From Oscillospiraceae bacterium (GTDB lineage: Bacteria; Bacillota_A; Clostridia; Oscillospirales; Oscillospiraceae), in the NCBI GenBank assembly GCA_017455225.1, contig JAFTBL010000098.1:1-7817 (forward strand): a stretch of DNA of 7,817 bases, given 5' to 3'. Below are positions 1 through 5,995 of this stretch, piece after piece; within the stretch, counting starts at the first letter, position 1, and the number at the start of each line of letters is the position of its first letter. Below the pieces are notes generated by a model that had not been told where the DNA came from, made no database searches, and saw only the letters and a list, made by a program, of their open reading frames with translations. The translations under genes were made by a program, and so were the position numbers.

Positions 1-135
1 CTGTTGATGCACACCTTCTTCCCGGAGGACTATCCCATCGATCAGAATTGCGACTACGACGGGGACGGGGAGATCACCGACGCGGACGCGATCTATCTCC
101 TGATGTACACCTTCTTCCCGGAGGACTACCCGCTG
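1..135 (+). repeat. Direct repeat of the dockerin half-domain, 96-bp period
   Basis: Bases 1-39 and 97-135 align without gaps at 32 of 39 positions, and 11-32 is identical to 107-128 (22 bases). The offset is exactly 96 bp, or 32 codons, and corresponds to the two F-hand helices of a dockerin. Most differences outside the identical core are third-position changes, with one His/Tyr and one Ile/Leu change. This is an internal gene duplication, not a mobile repeat. Confidence 0.8.
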
Positions 136-168
136 GCTCTGCCGCCCAAACAGGACGACGCGGCATAA
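1..168 (+). CDS. C-terminal end of a dockerin type I domain protein (5' end outside window)
   Basis: Only the last 55 codons are present, read in frame 1 to TAA at 166-168. Residues 18-29, [12 protein letters not shown], form a 12-residue EF-hand-like calcium loop typical of dockerin domains, with Asp at loop positions 1, 3, 5 and 12. Two near-identical helices flank it: [13 protein letters not shown] (1-13) and [13 protein letters not shown] (33-45). They are the ends of the first and second dockerin repeats, spaced exactly 32 residues apart. Dockerins bind cohesin domains and attach secreted enzymes or surface proteins to scaffoldins or to the cell surface, so the missing N-terminal part is probably secreted. 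The protein ends in a short polar tail, [10 protein letters not shown]. The catalytic or binding module cannot be judged from this window. A strong terminator follows 14 bases after the stop, so the gene ends its transcription unit. Confidence 0.85.
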   Translation: MLMHTFFPEDYPIDQNCDYDGDGEITDADAIYLLMYTFFPEDYPLALPPKQDDAA

Positions 169-182
169 GACCCACCATACGA

Positions 183-212
183 AAAAGCAGGGGCGCTGGC
201 CCCTGCTTTTTT
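183..212 (+). terminator. Intrinsic terminator of the dockerin gene
   Basis: AGCAGGGGC (186-194) pairs perfectly with GCCCCTGCT (199-207) around the 4-base loop GCTG, followed by six T residues (207-212). A-residues at 183-185 can extend the stem against the T-tract, making it usable to some extent in both directions. It separates the dockerin gene from the germination gene. Confidence 0.92.
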
Positions 213-228
213 GCGTCCTGCTTTGCGG

Positions 229-258
229 GCATACCGCCGGGGCTTTTTCGCCATACTA
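229..258 (+). promoter_or_regulatory. Forespore sigma-G-like promoter of the GerA/SpoVAF gene
   Basis: GCATA at 229-233 and CATACTA at 252-258 are separated by 18 bases. This fits the Bacillus sigma-G pattern (about GMATR, 18 bp, CATNMTA) at every defined position. Transcription would start near 265, giving a very short leader before the ribosome site GGAGGGG (272-278) and the ATG at 284. It lies just downstream of a terminator and directly upstream of a germination-protein gene, which is the expected context for late forespore expression. No sigma-A promoter was seen in this gap. Confidence 0.75.
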
Positions 259-283
259 TGGAAAAAGCGACGGAGGGGCGAGC

Positions 284-1690
284 ATGAAGCGATTGGATTT
301 TGCCGGGCGGACGGCGGAGCTGGACGCGCTTTTGGGCGTGGGGCGCAGCTTCGACATGACCGGGCGCACGCTGGTGATCGGCGGGCGCCGCGCCAAGCTG
401 TGGGTGGTGAACGGCTACGCCGACGACGCGGTGCTGGAGCGGATGATCACCGTGTGGCTGGGCGTGGGCGATCTTAGGAGCGTGCGCACGCTGGCGGATT
501 TCACCGACCGCTACGTCAGCATTGCCGACGCGGCGGTGGAGCAGGATCGAAGCCGGGCGGTGACGGCGGTGTTCGCCGGCAAGACGATGCTGGTGATCGA
601 GGGCTATCCCGGCTTCGTGCTGCTGGACGCCAAACAGATCCCCCTGCGGGCGGTGGAGGAGCCGGACTCCAGCCGGGTGCTGCGGGGCAGTCACGACGGC
701 TTCGGCGAGAGCCTGATGCGCAACGCGGCGCTGCTGCGGCGCCGGGTGCGACACAGCGACCTGACCCTTTCCCACCGGCAGGTGGGCGGCCGGACGGGGC
801 TGGATATCGCCGTGTGCTATATGGAGGGGCTGGCGGATCGGGTACTGCTGCGGGAGCTGGACGAGAAGCTGGCCAAGATCGACGTGCGCTCCATGTCCAT
901 GGGGCAGGAGAGCCTTGCCGAGTGCCTCTCCCCCCGGCAGTGGTACAACCCCTTTCCCAAGGTGCGCTACACCGAGCGGCCGGACGTGGCGGCGGCCTGC
1001 CTGATGGAGGGCAACATTCTGGTGCTGGTGGACAACAGCTCCTCGGCCATGATCCTGCCCACCACCGTGATGAGCTTTGCCGAGGAGGTCAACGACTTCT
1101 ATTTCCCGCCCGTCATCGGCACGTATCTGCGCACCGTGCGTCTGGCGGTGCTGGTGATGACGCTGTTCATCACGCCCATGTGGTACCTGCTGGTGAACGA
1201 CCCGGCCCACCTGCCGCAGGCACTTTCCTTCCTGCTGGTGGAGGGGGACTACGCCGTGCCGCTGATCGTGCAGCTTCTGCTGGTGGAATTCATCATCGAC
1301 ATCCTCAAGCTGGCCTCGCTGAACACCCCCAACGCCCTGAGCAACTCCTTCAGCATGCTGGGGGCGCTGATTTTGGGCGATTTTGCCGTGCAGTCCCGGT
1401 GGCTGGTGCCGGAGGTGCTGGTGTATATGGCCTTCGTGGCGGTGGCCAACTACGCCCAGCACAGCTACGAGATGGGCTACGCCTTCAAGCTGTGCCGCAT
1501 TCTGCTGCTGGTGCTGATCTGGCTGGCGGGCTGGTGGGGCTTCGGCGTGGGTGTGGCGCTGATTTTGCTGCTGATCGCCACCACCCGCCCGCTGGTGGGG
1601 CGCAGCTATCTCTATCCCATCATCCCCTTCAATGCCAAGGCGCTCTCCGCTCTGCTGCACCGTCGGCCCATCAGCCGCAAAAACACCTGA
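284..1690 (+). CDS. spoVAF: GerA-family spore germination protein, SpoVAF type
   Basis: This 468-residue protein has the GerA/SpoVAF architecture: an N-terminal soluble half (about 1-280), then several membrane segments (about 283-303, 321-342, 353-370, 374-392, 403-433), and a short basic tail. Family signatures include GSHDGFGESLMRNAALLRRR (135-154), the LVDNSSSAMILPTT stretch (248-261) and EFIIDILKLASLNTPNAL (335-352) followed by GALILGDFAV. The 'EFxIDxLxxASxxTP' form resembles SpoVAF more than nutrient receptor A subunits, which usually have an 'FE-LREA-R-P' form. SpoVAF-type proteins sit in the spore inner membrane and modulate germination with GerA receptors. The start is ATG 284, with GGAGGGG at 272-278. 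The promoter looks sigma-G dependent. Unlike the classical arrangement it is not next to other spoVA genes here, and no B or C receptor subunit follows. The assignment to SpoVAF rather than GerAA is from recalled motifs; GerA-family membership is very secure. Confidence 0.9.
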   Translation: MKRLDFAGRTAELDALLGVGRSFDMTGRTLVIGGRRAKLWVVNGYADDAVLERMITVWLGVGDLRSVRTLADFTDRYVSIADAAVEQDRSRAVTAVFAGKTMLVIEGYPGFVLLDAKQIPLRAVEEPDSSRVLRGSHDGFGESLMRNAALLRRRVRHSDLTLSHRQVGGRTGLDIAVCYMEGLADRVLLRELDEKLAKIDVRSMSMGQESLAECLSPRQWYNPFPKVRYTERPDVAAACLMEGNILVLVDNSSSAMILPTTVMSFAEEVNDFYFPPVIGTYLRTVRLAVLVMTLFITPMWYLLVNDPAHLPQALSFLLVEGDYAVPLIVQLLLVEFIIDILKLASLNTPNALSNSFSMLGALILGDFAVQSRWLVPEVLVYMAFVAVANYAQHSYEMGYAFKLCRILLLVLIWLAGWWGFGVGVALILLLIATTRPLVGRSYLYPIIPFNAKALSALLHRRPISRKNT

Positions 1691-1700
1691 CGCCGAATAC

Positions 1701-1732
1701 GCCGCCCGCTTGCGAAGCGGGCGGCTTTGTGT
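1701..1732 (+). terminator. Intrinsic terminator after the spoVAF-like gene
   Basis: GCCGCCCGCTT (1701-1711) and AAGCGGGCGGC (1715-1725) form a perfect 11-bp stem around the 3-base loop GCG, followed by TTTGTGTT. The T-tract is short and interrupted. The hairpin begins 10 bases after the TGA of the germination gene. Confidence 0.85.
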
Positions 1733-1738
1733 TATACT
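1710..1738 (+). promoter_or_regulatory. Sigma-A promoter of the HAD phosphatase operon, overlapping the terminator
   Basis: TTGCGA (1710-1715, four of six matches to TTGACA), a 17-base spacer and TATACT (1733-1738, five of six). TG at 1730-1731 makes an extended -10 (TGTTATACT). The -35 lies across the loop of the upstream terminator hairpin. Start of transcription near 1745 leaves about 27 bases before the ATG at 1772, and the AGGGGG ribosome site is at 1760-1765. It is the only good promoter seen ahead of the six-gene run. Confidence 0.7.
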
Positions 1739-1771
1739 GTGCCTGTATTATTTGTAAGTAGGGGGCAAACC

Positions 1772-2563
1772 ATGGCGCAGCTACGTGACAAGCGGCTGTT
1801 TCTGCTGGATATGGACGGCACCATCTATCTGGATGAAACGCTGTTCGACAAGGTGCCGGAGTTTCTGGCGCAGATCAAGGCGATCGGCGGCCGCTACCTG
1901 TTTTTGACCAACAATTCCTCCAAGGGGCTGGACGGATACCTCGCCAAGATGGAGCGGCTGGGCATCCCGGCGCAGGCGGAGGATTTCCTCACCTCGGTGG
2001 ACGCCACGGTGCGCTATCTCCTGCGGGAGAAGCCGGGGCAGAAGTGCTACGTGGAGGGCACCCGCTCCTTCTACGGCCAGCTGGAGCGCGCCGGCATCCC
2101 GGTGACCGACCGGGTGGAGGACGACGTGTCCGTGCTGCTGTGCGGCTTTGACACGGAGCTGACCTTCCAGAAGCTGGAGGACGCCTGCATCCTGCTGCGC
2201 CGGGGCGCGGACTGGGTGGCCACCAACCCGGACTGGCTGTGCCCCACGTGGTACGGCGGCGTGCCGGATTGCGGCAGCGTGTGCCAGATGCTGACCACCG
2301 CCTCGGGCCGCAAGCCTGTGGTCATCGGCAAGCCCCAGAGCGCCATGGTGGAGCTGGCGCTGGAGCGCACCGGCTTCGCCCCGGAGCAGGCGGTCATCAT
2401 CGGCGACCGGCTGTATACCGACGTGGCCTGCGGCGTCAACGCGGGCATCGACAGCATCTTCGTTCTGTCCGGCGAGGGTGTGATGGAGGACATCGAGCGT
2501 TACCGCGTGCAGCCCACGTGGATCTATCCCAACGTTGCCAAAGTGCTGGAGGATATGCTATGA
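1772..2563 (+). CDS. HAD superfamily subfamily IIA phosphatase (NagD/AraL/YutF-like)
   Basis: This 263-residue cytoplasmic phosphatase carries all four HAD motifs. They are DMDGT at 13-17 (nucleophile Asp13, acid/base Asp15), LTNNSS at 45-50 with Thr46, Lys187 in GKPQ, and GDRLYTD at 211-217 with Asp212 and Asp217 for magnesium. TNPD (151-154) belongs to the C2 cap typical of subfamily IIA. Members hydrolyse small phosphate esters such as sugar phosphates, nucleotides, glycerol 3-phosphate or the laboratory substrate p-nitrophenyl phosphate; the substrate cannot be read from the sequence. The start is ATG 1772, because AGGGGG lies 6 bases upstream and an in-frame TTG at 1727 would lie before the promoter's -10. 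The stop overlaps the start of the MFS gene (ATGA, 2560-2563), implying translational coupling. The GDPD gene downstream makes glycerol 3-phosphate a plausible substrate, by inference only. Confidence 0.93.
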   Translation: MAQLRDKRLFLLDMDGTIYLDETLFDKVPEFLAQIKAIGGRYLFLTNNSSKGLDGYLAKMERLGIPAQAEDFLTSVDATVRYLLREKPGQKCYVEGTRSFYGQLERAGIPVTDRVEDDVSVLLCGFDTELTFQKLEDACILLRRGADWVATNPDWLCPTWYGGVPDCGSVCQMLTTASGRKPVVIGKPQSAMVELALERTGFAPEQAVIIGDRLYTDVACGVNAGIDSIFVLSGEGVMEDIERYRVQPTWIYPNVAKVLEDML

Positions 2564-4113
2564 AACTCAATTACAAGCGCACCATCTTCGTCGGCTTTGC
2601 CTTCTTCCTGATCTGCGCCTTCTGGCAGGCTTATGACAACACCATCCCTCTGATCCTGACCAACAAATTCGGCATGAGTCAGGGCTGGTCCGGCGTGATC
2701 ATGGCGCTGGACAACATTCTGGCGCTGGTGATGCTGCCCCTGTTCGGCGCCATCTCTGACCGGCACCGGGGCAAGCACGGCCGCCGCACCCCCTTCATCG
2801 TGGTGGGCACCGTGATCGCCGCGGTGGCGCTGGTGGCGCTGTCCTTTGTGGATCGTGCCCAGCTGAACAACATCGTGGACGTCTCCGCCATCGACGATCC
2901 CGCCGCGCTGACGGCGATCTATGAAACCGAGGCGGACAAGTCGCTCCTGACGCCGGACGGCGAGCGGTTCGTGCTGAGCGAGAAGTTCAGCGCCGCGGAG
3001 TTCACCGCCATCACCAGCCAGATCACTGAGGACGGCAAGACCGTCACCAACCCGGACTACACCAACTACGTGGTGCCCGCCCGGCAGGCCTACGCGTGGC
3101 AGACCACGGCCGAGAGCCCGGCCACGCTGGTGTTCTTCATCCTGCTGCTGCTGGTGGTGCTGGTGTCCATGTCCATCTTCCGATCCCCGGCGGTGGCGCT
3201 GATGCCGGACGTGACCATGAAGCCGCTGCGCTCCAAGGCCAACGCCGTCATCAACCTGATGGGCAGTGCCGGCGGCATTTTGGTGCTGGCGCTGGGCATG
3301 GTGTTCGCCACCTCCGCCGTGCGCAACAGTCTGATGAGCTACACGGGGTATTTTGCCGTGATCGCCCTCATCATGCTCTCGGCGCTGGCCGTTTTCCTGC
3401 TGACCGTGCGGGAGGTGCGCTGGGCCCGGGAGATGGAGGAGGACAGTGTGCGCTACGGCATCGAGGACAAGGAGGAGGCCGCCGGCGAAGCGCGGAAGCT
3501 CAGCAAGGCGGAGCTCCGGTCACTGCTGTTCATTCTGGCTTCCATCGTGCTGTGGTTCTTCGGCTACAACGCCGTCACCAGCAAATACTCCGTCTACGCC
3601 TCCAACATCCTGCACAAGGACTATAATTTCACCCTCATCATCGCACAGGCGGCGGCCATCATCTCCTACCTCCCGGTGGGTATGATCGCCAGCAAGGTGG
3701 GGCGGAAAAAGACCATCCTGGCCGGCGTGGTGATGCTGGCAGTGGCCTTCGGCACGGCGGCGTTCATGGATGACCGCAGTCCCACCATGCTGATGAACGC
3801 CATGTTTGCACTGGCAGGCATCGCGTGGGCCACCATCAACGTCAACTCCTTCCCCATGGTGGTGGAGCTGGCCAGCGGCGGTGACGTGGGCAAATATACC
3901 GGCTTTTACTACACTGCCTCCATGGCGGCGCAGGTGGCCACCCCCATGCTGTCCGGCCTGCTGATGGACAAGCTGGGCATGCGGGTGCTGTTTCCTTATG
4001 CCACCGTTTTCGTGGCGCTGGCGTTCGTGACCATGTGCTTCGTGCGCCACGGCGACAGCCGTCCCGAGGCCAAGAAGGGTCTGGAGGCGCTGGAGGACAT
4101 GGACGCGGATTGA
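2560..4113 (+). CDS. MFS transporter, SLC45/GPH-like, with a large extracytoplasmic insertion
   Basis: This 517-residue membrane protein has about twelve predicted membrane segments (roughly 8-28, 43-66, 78-97, 188-208, 228-250, 262-283, 321-342, 356-378, 384-402, 408-432, 446-468, 476-496). The loop between segments 2 and 3 carries the MFS-type signature SDRHRGKHGRRTPF (66-79). FRSPAVALMPD (207-217) followed by NAVINLMGSAGGIL resembles SLC45/sucrose-type and GPH symporters, which usually move disaccharides or glycosides with protons or sodium. Residues about 98-187 form an unusual hydrophilic insertion between segments 3 and 4, predicted outside the membrane. A charged cytoplasmic loop (284-320) joins the two halves. 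The gene starts at ATG 2560 within the HAD stop, with GGAGGA at 2548-2553, so the two are coupled. The substrate is unknown: family precedent suggests sugars, while the neighbouring GDPD and phosphatase suggest a phosphorylated or glycerol-containing compound. Confidence 0.9.
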   Translation: MKLNYKRTIFVGFAFFLICAFWQAYDNTIPLILTNKFGMSQGWSGVIMALDNILALVMLPLFGAISDRHRGKHGRRTPFIVVGTVIAAVALVALSFVDRAQLNNIVDVSAIDDPAALTAIYETEADKSLLTPDGERFVLSEKFSAAEFTAITSQITEDGKTVTNPDYTNYVVPARQAYAWQTTAESPATLVFFILLLLVVLVSMSIFRSPAVALMPDVTMKPLRSKANAVINLMGSAGGILVLALGMVFATSAVRNSLMSYTGYFAVIALIMLSALAVFLLTVREVRWAREMEEDSVRYGIEDKEEAAGEARKLSKAELRSLLFILASIVLWFFGYNAVTSKYSVYASNILHKDYNFTLIIAQAAAIISYLPVGMIASKVGRKKTILAGVVMLAVAFGTAAFMDDRSPTMLMNAMFALAGIAWATINVNSFPMVVELASGGDVGKYTGFYYTASMAAQVATPMLSGLLMDKLGMRVLFPYATVFVALAFVTMCFVRHGDSRPEAKKGLEALEDMDAD

Positions 4114-4123
4114 GGAGAGAGCC

Positions 4124-4969
4124 ATGTGGTACGTGTTGTTGGTCTTGCTGATCCTGCTGATCCTGTGCGAGCTGCTGGCGCTGGCGCTGCGCTGCCGCCG
4201 GGGTCACCCGGATTGGAAATATCTGCGGTTGTGGCGCTATGCCCATCGGGGCTACCACGATAAGCCCACCATCCCGGAAAACTCGATGGCGGCCTTCCGC
4301 CGGGCGGTGGAAAACGGCTTCGGCGCGGAGCTGGACGTGCATCTGATGAAGGACGGCCGTCTGGCGGTGATCCACGACAGCAGCCTCAAACGCACTGCCG
4401 GCGCAGACGTGGCGGTGGAGGATCTCACCGCCGAAGAGCTGGCGCAGTACCGCCTGGAGGGCACCGACGAGCACATCCCCCTGCTGGAGGAGGTGCTGCC
4501 CCTGTTCGAGGGGTATTCGGCGCTGGTGGTAGAGCTGAAAAGCGAGCGGGGCAATTACGACGCGCTGGCAGAGACCACGGTGGCCATGCTGGATCGCTTT
4601 TCCGTGCGCTATTGCATTGAGTCCTTCGATCCCCGGTGCCTTCGCTGGCTGCGCCGGCACCGGCCGGAGATCGTGCGGGGGCAGCTGAGCCATCAGTTCC
4701 TGCGCCACAAGGAGGATGTGGGGCTGGGCAAGCTGATCCAGTTCGCACTGGGGAACCTGCTGATGAACTTTATGGGCGTGCCGGATTTCGTGGCCTACGA
4801 TTTTGACGACCGGCGCTGCGCCGCGCTGCGGCTTTGTAGAAAGCTGTTCCGCGTGCAGGAGATCGACTGGACGATCCGCAGCCGGGAGGCGATGCTGACG
4901 GCGGAGCGGGACGGCGCGCTGGTCATCTTTGAACGCTTTGACCCGAGAGGAGAAACAGTATGCGAGTGA
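4124..4969 (+). CDS. Membrane-anchored glycerophosphodiester phosphodiesterase (GDPD family)
   Basis: This 281-residue protein opens with one hydrophobic helix (about 2-22) followed by RCRRG, which looks like an uncleaved membrane anchor. A GDPD TIM barrel follows: AHRG (40-43) with catalytic His41, PENS (51-54), metal ligands Glu69 and Asp71 in AELDVHL, second catalytic His84 in VIHD, and Glu137 in VVELK. The enzyme cleaves glycerophosphodiesters to glycerol 3-phosphate and an alcohol, using a divalent metal. The final strand reads DGALVIFERFDP instead of the more common 'DGIITDRP', a variation I recall in clostridial relatives. By the positive-inside rule the basic residues right after the anchor favour a cytoplasmic catalytic domain. 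The ATG at 4124 has AGGAGAG at 4113-4119 and lies 10 bases after the MFS stop. Its 3' end overlaps the rsmD start by 10 bases. Confidence 0.93.
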   Translation: MWYVLLVLLILLILCELLALALRCRRGHPDWKYLRLWRYAHRGYHDKPTIPENSMAAFRRAVENGFGAELDVHLMKDGRLAVIHDSSLKRTAGADVAVEDLTAEELAQYRLEGTDEHIPLLEEVLPLFEGYSALVVELKSERGNYDALAETTVAMLDRFSVRYCIESFDPRCLRWLRRHRPEIVRGQLSHQFLRHKEDVGLGKLIQFALGNLLMNFMGVPDFVAYDFDDRRCAALRLCRKLFRVQEIDWTIRSREAMLTAERDGALVIFERFDPRGETVCE

Positions 4970-5517
4970 TCACCGGAACGGCCCGGGGCCGGCGGCTGAA
5001 GGAGCTGGAGGGCATGGAGACCCGCCCCACCACCGACAAGGTGAAGGAGAGCCTGTTTTCCATCATCCAGTTCGACATCGAGGGGCGCCGGGTGCTGGAT
5101 CTGTTTGCCGGCACGGGCCAGCTGGGCATCGAGGCACTCAGCCGGGGCGCGGCGGAGTGTGTGTTCGTGGATCAGCGCGCCGACGCGGCGGCGTTGGTGC
5201 GGCAGAACGTAGAGCTGTGCGGCCTGGGTGACCGGGCGCACGTCCGCCGGGGCGACGCCCTGTCCTATCTGCGCAGCGGCGAGAAGTTCGATCTGATCTT
5301 TCTCGACCCGCCTTACGACGGCGATCTGCTGCCCCGTGCGCTGGCAGATATCGCATCATTTGACATTTGCCGCGGGCATGGTATAATCGTAGCGGAGAGC
5401 CGGACGGATCGGGAAATGCCGTTGCTCTCGCCGCCCTACCGGCTCCACCGGCAGTATCGGTATGGCAAGATCCTGCTGACGGTGTATCACCGCGACGGAA
5501 ACGAGGACGAACGATGA
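4960..5517 (+). CDS. rsmD: 16S rRNA (guanine(966)-N2)-methyltransferase RsmD
   Basis: This 185-residue SAM-dependent methyltransferase has a typical RsmD length and motif order. MRVITGTARGRRL is at the N-terminus, then TRPTTDKVKESLF (21-33), motif I DLFAGTGQLGIEALSRGA (47-64), and the catalytic DPPY (116-119). It methylates N2 of G966 in 16S rRNA of the small subunit. The start is ATG 4960, with AGAGGAGA at 4945-4952. The last 10 bases of the GDPD gene overlap this start in another frame. The stop shares ATGA with the coaD start (5514-5517). Codons around 130-146 shift sharply to A/T-ending forms (GCA, TCA, TTT, ATT, CAT, GGT, ATA, GTA), and the only ATA codon of the gene is there, where the internal promoter lies. 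Confidence 0.96.
   Translation: MRVITGTARGRRLKELEGMETRPTTDKVKESLFSIIQFDIEGRRVLDLFAGTGQLGIEALSRGAAECVFVDQRADAAALVRQNVELCGLGDRAHVRRGDALSYLRSGEKFDLIFLDPPYDGDLLPRALADIASFDICRGHGIIVAESRTDREMPLLSPPYRLHRQYRYGKILLTVYHRDGNEDER
5360..5387 (+). promoter_or_regulatory. Consensus sigma-A promoter inside rsmD, driving coaD
   Basis: TTGACA (5360-5365), a 16-base spacer and TATAAT (5382-5387) are both exact consensus hexamers, and TG at 5379-5380 adds an extended -10 (TGGTATAAT). Transcription would begin near 5394, inside rsmD, leaving about 120 bases before the coaD ATG at 5514. In such a GC-rich coding sequence an exact match is unlikely by chance, and local codon choice is distorted to allow it. Confidence 0.88.
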
Positions 5518-5993
5518 GCAAGGCGATCTTTCCCGGCAGCTTCGACCCCATCACGCTGGGACATATGGACATCATCCGCCGGGCGGCGGAGTGCTTTGAC
5601 GAGCTGCTGGTGTGCGTGATGGTGAACAGCGGCAAGCAGCCGCTTTTCGCGGCGGAGGAGCGTGTGGCGCTGATCCGCACTGCCACGGCGGAGCTGGACA
5701 ACGTGCGCGTGTTCTCCTTTAATGGTCTGCTGGCGGATTTTGCCGCGGAGCAGGACGCCCACGTGCTGGTCAAGGGCGTGCGCAACGCCACGGATTTCGA
5801 TCAGGAATACCAGATGGCCGCCATCAACCGGGGCATCCGGCCGGAGCTGGAGACGGTGCTGTTGCCGTCCAGCGCAGCCTATCAGCATTTCAGCAGCACC
5901 TTGGCGCGTGAAATGATCCGCTACGGTCAGCCGTTGGAGCGCTATGTTCCGGCGGCAGTGGCGGAAGAAATTAAGAGAAAGGGTTGGGCATAA
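5514..5993 (+). CDS. coaD: Phosphopantetheine adenylyltransferase CoaD
   Basis: At 159 residues it has the usual CoaD length. It joins 4'-phosphopantetheine and ATP to give dephospho-CoA and pyrophosphate, the penultimate step of coenzyme A synthesis, in the cytoplasm. The nucleotidyltransferase signature FPGSFDPITLGHMDI (6-20) contains the T-x-G-H motif (Thr14-His17). Lys41 (SGKQP) and KGVR (87-90, Arg90) match family substrate residues, and FDQEYQMA (95-102) and SSTLAREM (127-134) follow in order. ATG 5514 is chosen because the homologous N-terminus starts there and GAGGA lies at 5503-5507; the frame stays open upstream but that part has no CoaD similarity. It overlaps the rsmD stop as ATGA. 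Expression can come from the operon and from the strong promoter inside rsmD. Confidence 0.97.
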   Translation: MSKAIFPGSFDPITLGHMDIIRRAAECFDELLVCVMVNSGKQPLFAAEERVALIRTATAELDNVRVFSFNGLLADFAAEQDAHVLVKGVRNATDFDQEYQMAAINRGIRPELETVLLPSSAAYQHFSSTLAREMIRYGQPLERYVPAAVAEEIKRKGWA

Positions 5994-5995
5994 CG

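Noticed and set aside
74..1660. Long open frame of 528 codons on the minus strand, opposite the spoVAF-like gene
   Set aside because: It mirrors the GC-rich plus-strand gene, has a low-complexity His/Gln/Arg-rich translation, no recognisable family, and runs through the terminator and the promoter region; it is a by-product of codon bias.
1727..1771. TTG start that would lengthen the HAD phosphatase by 15 residues
   Set aside because: It lies upstream of the -10 element (1733-1738), has no ribosome site, and family proteins begin a few residues before DMDGT.
2239..2559. Upstream in-frame extension of the MFS gene inside the HAD gene
   Set aside because: The translation before residue 2560 is low-complexity shadow of the HAD gene; ATG 2560 has a good ribosome site and starts the normal transporter N-terminus.
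3842..4708. Minus-strand open frame opposite the MFS and GDPD genes
   Set aside because: Composition is Gln/His/Pro/Arg-rich with no motif, and the plus strand has two confident gene families here.
5367..5513. Upstream in-frame extension of coaD
   Set aside because: It lies inside rsmD and has no CoaD similarity; the conserved protein begins at ATG 5514.
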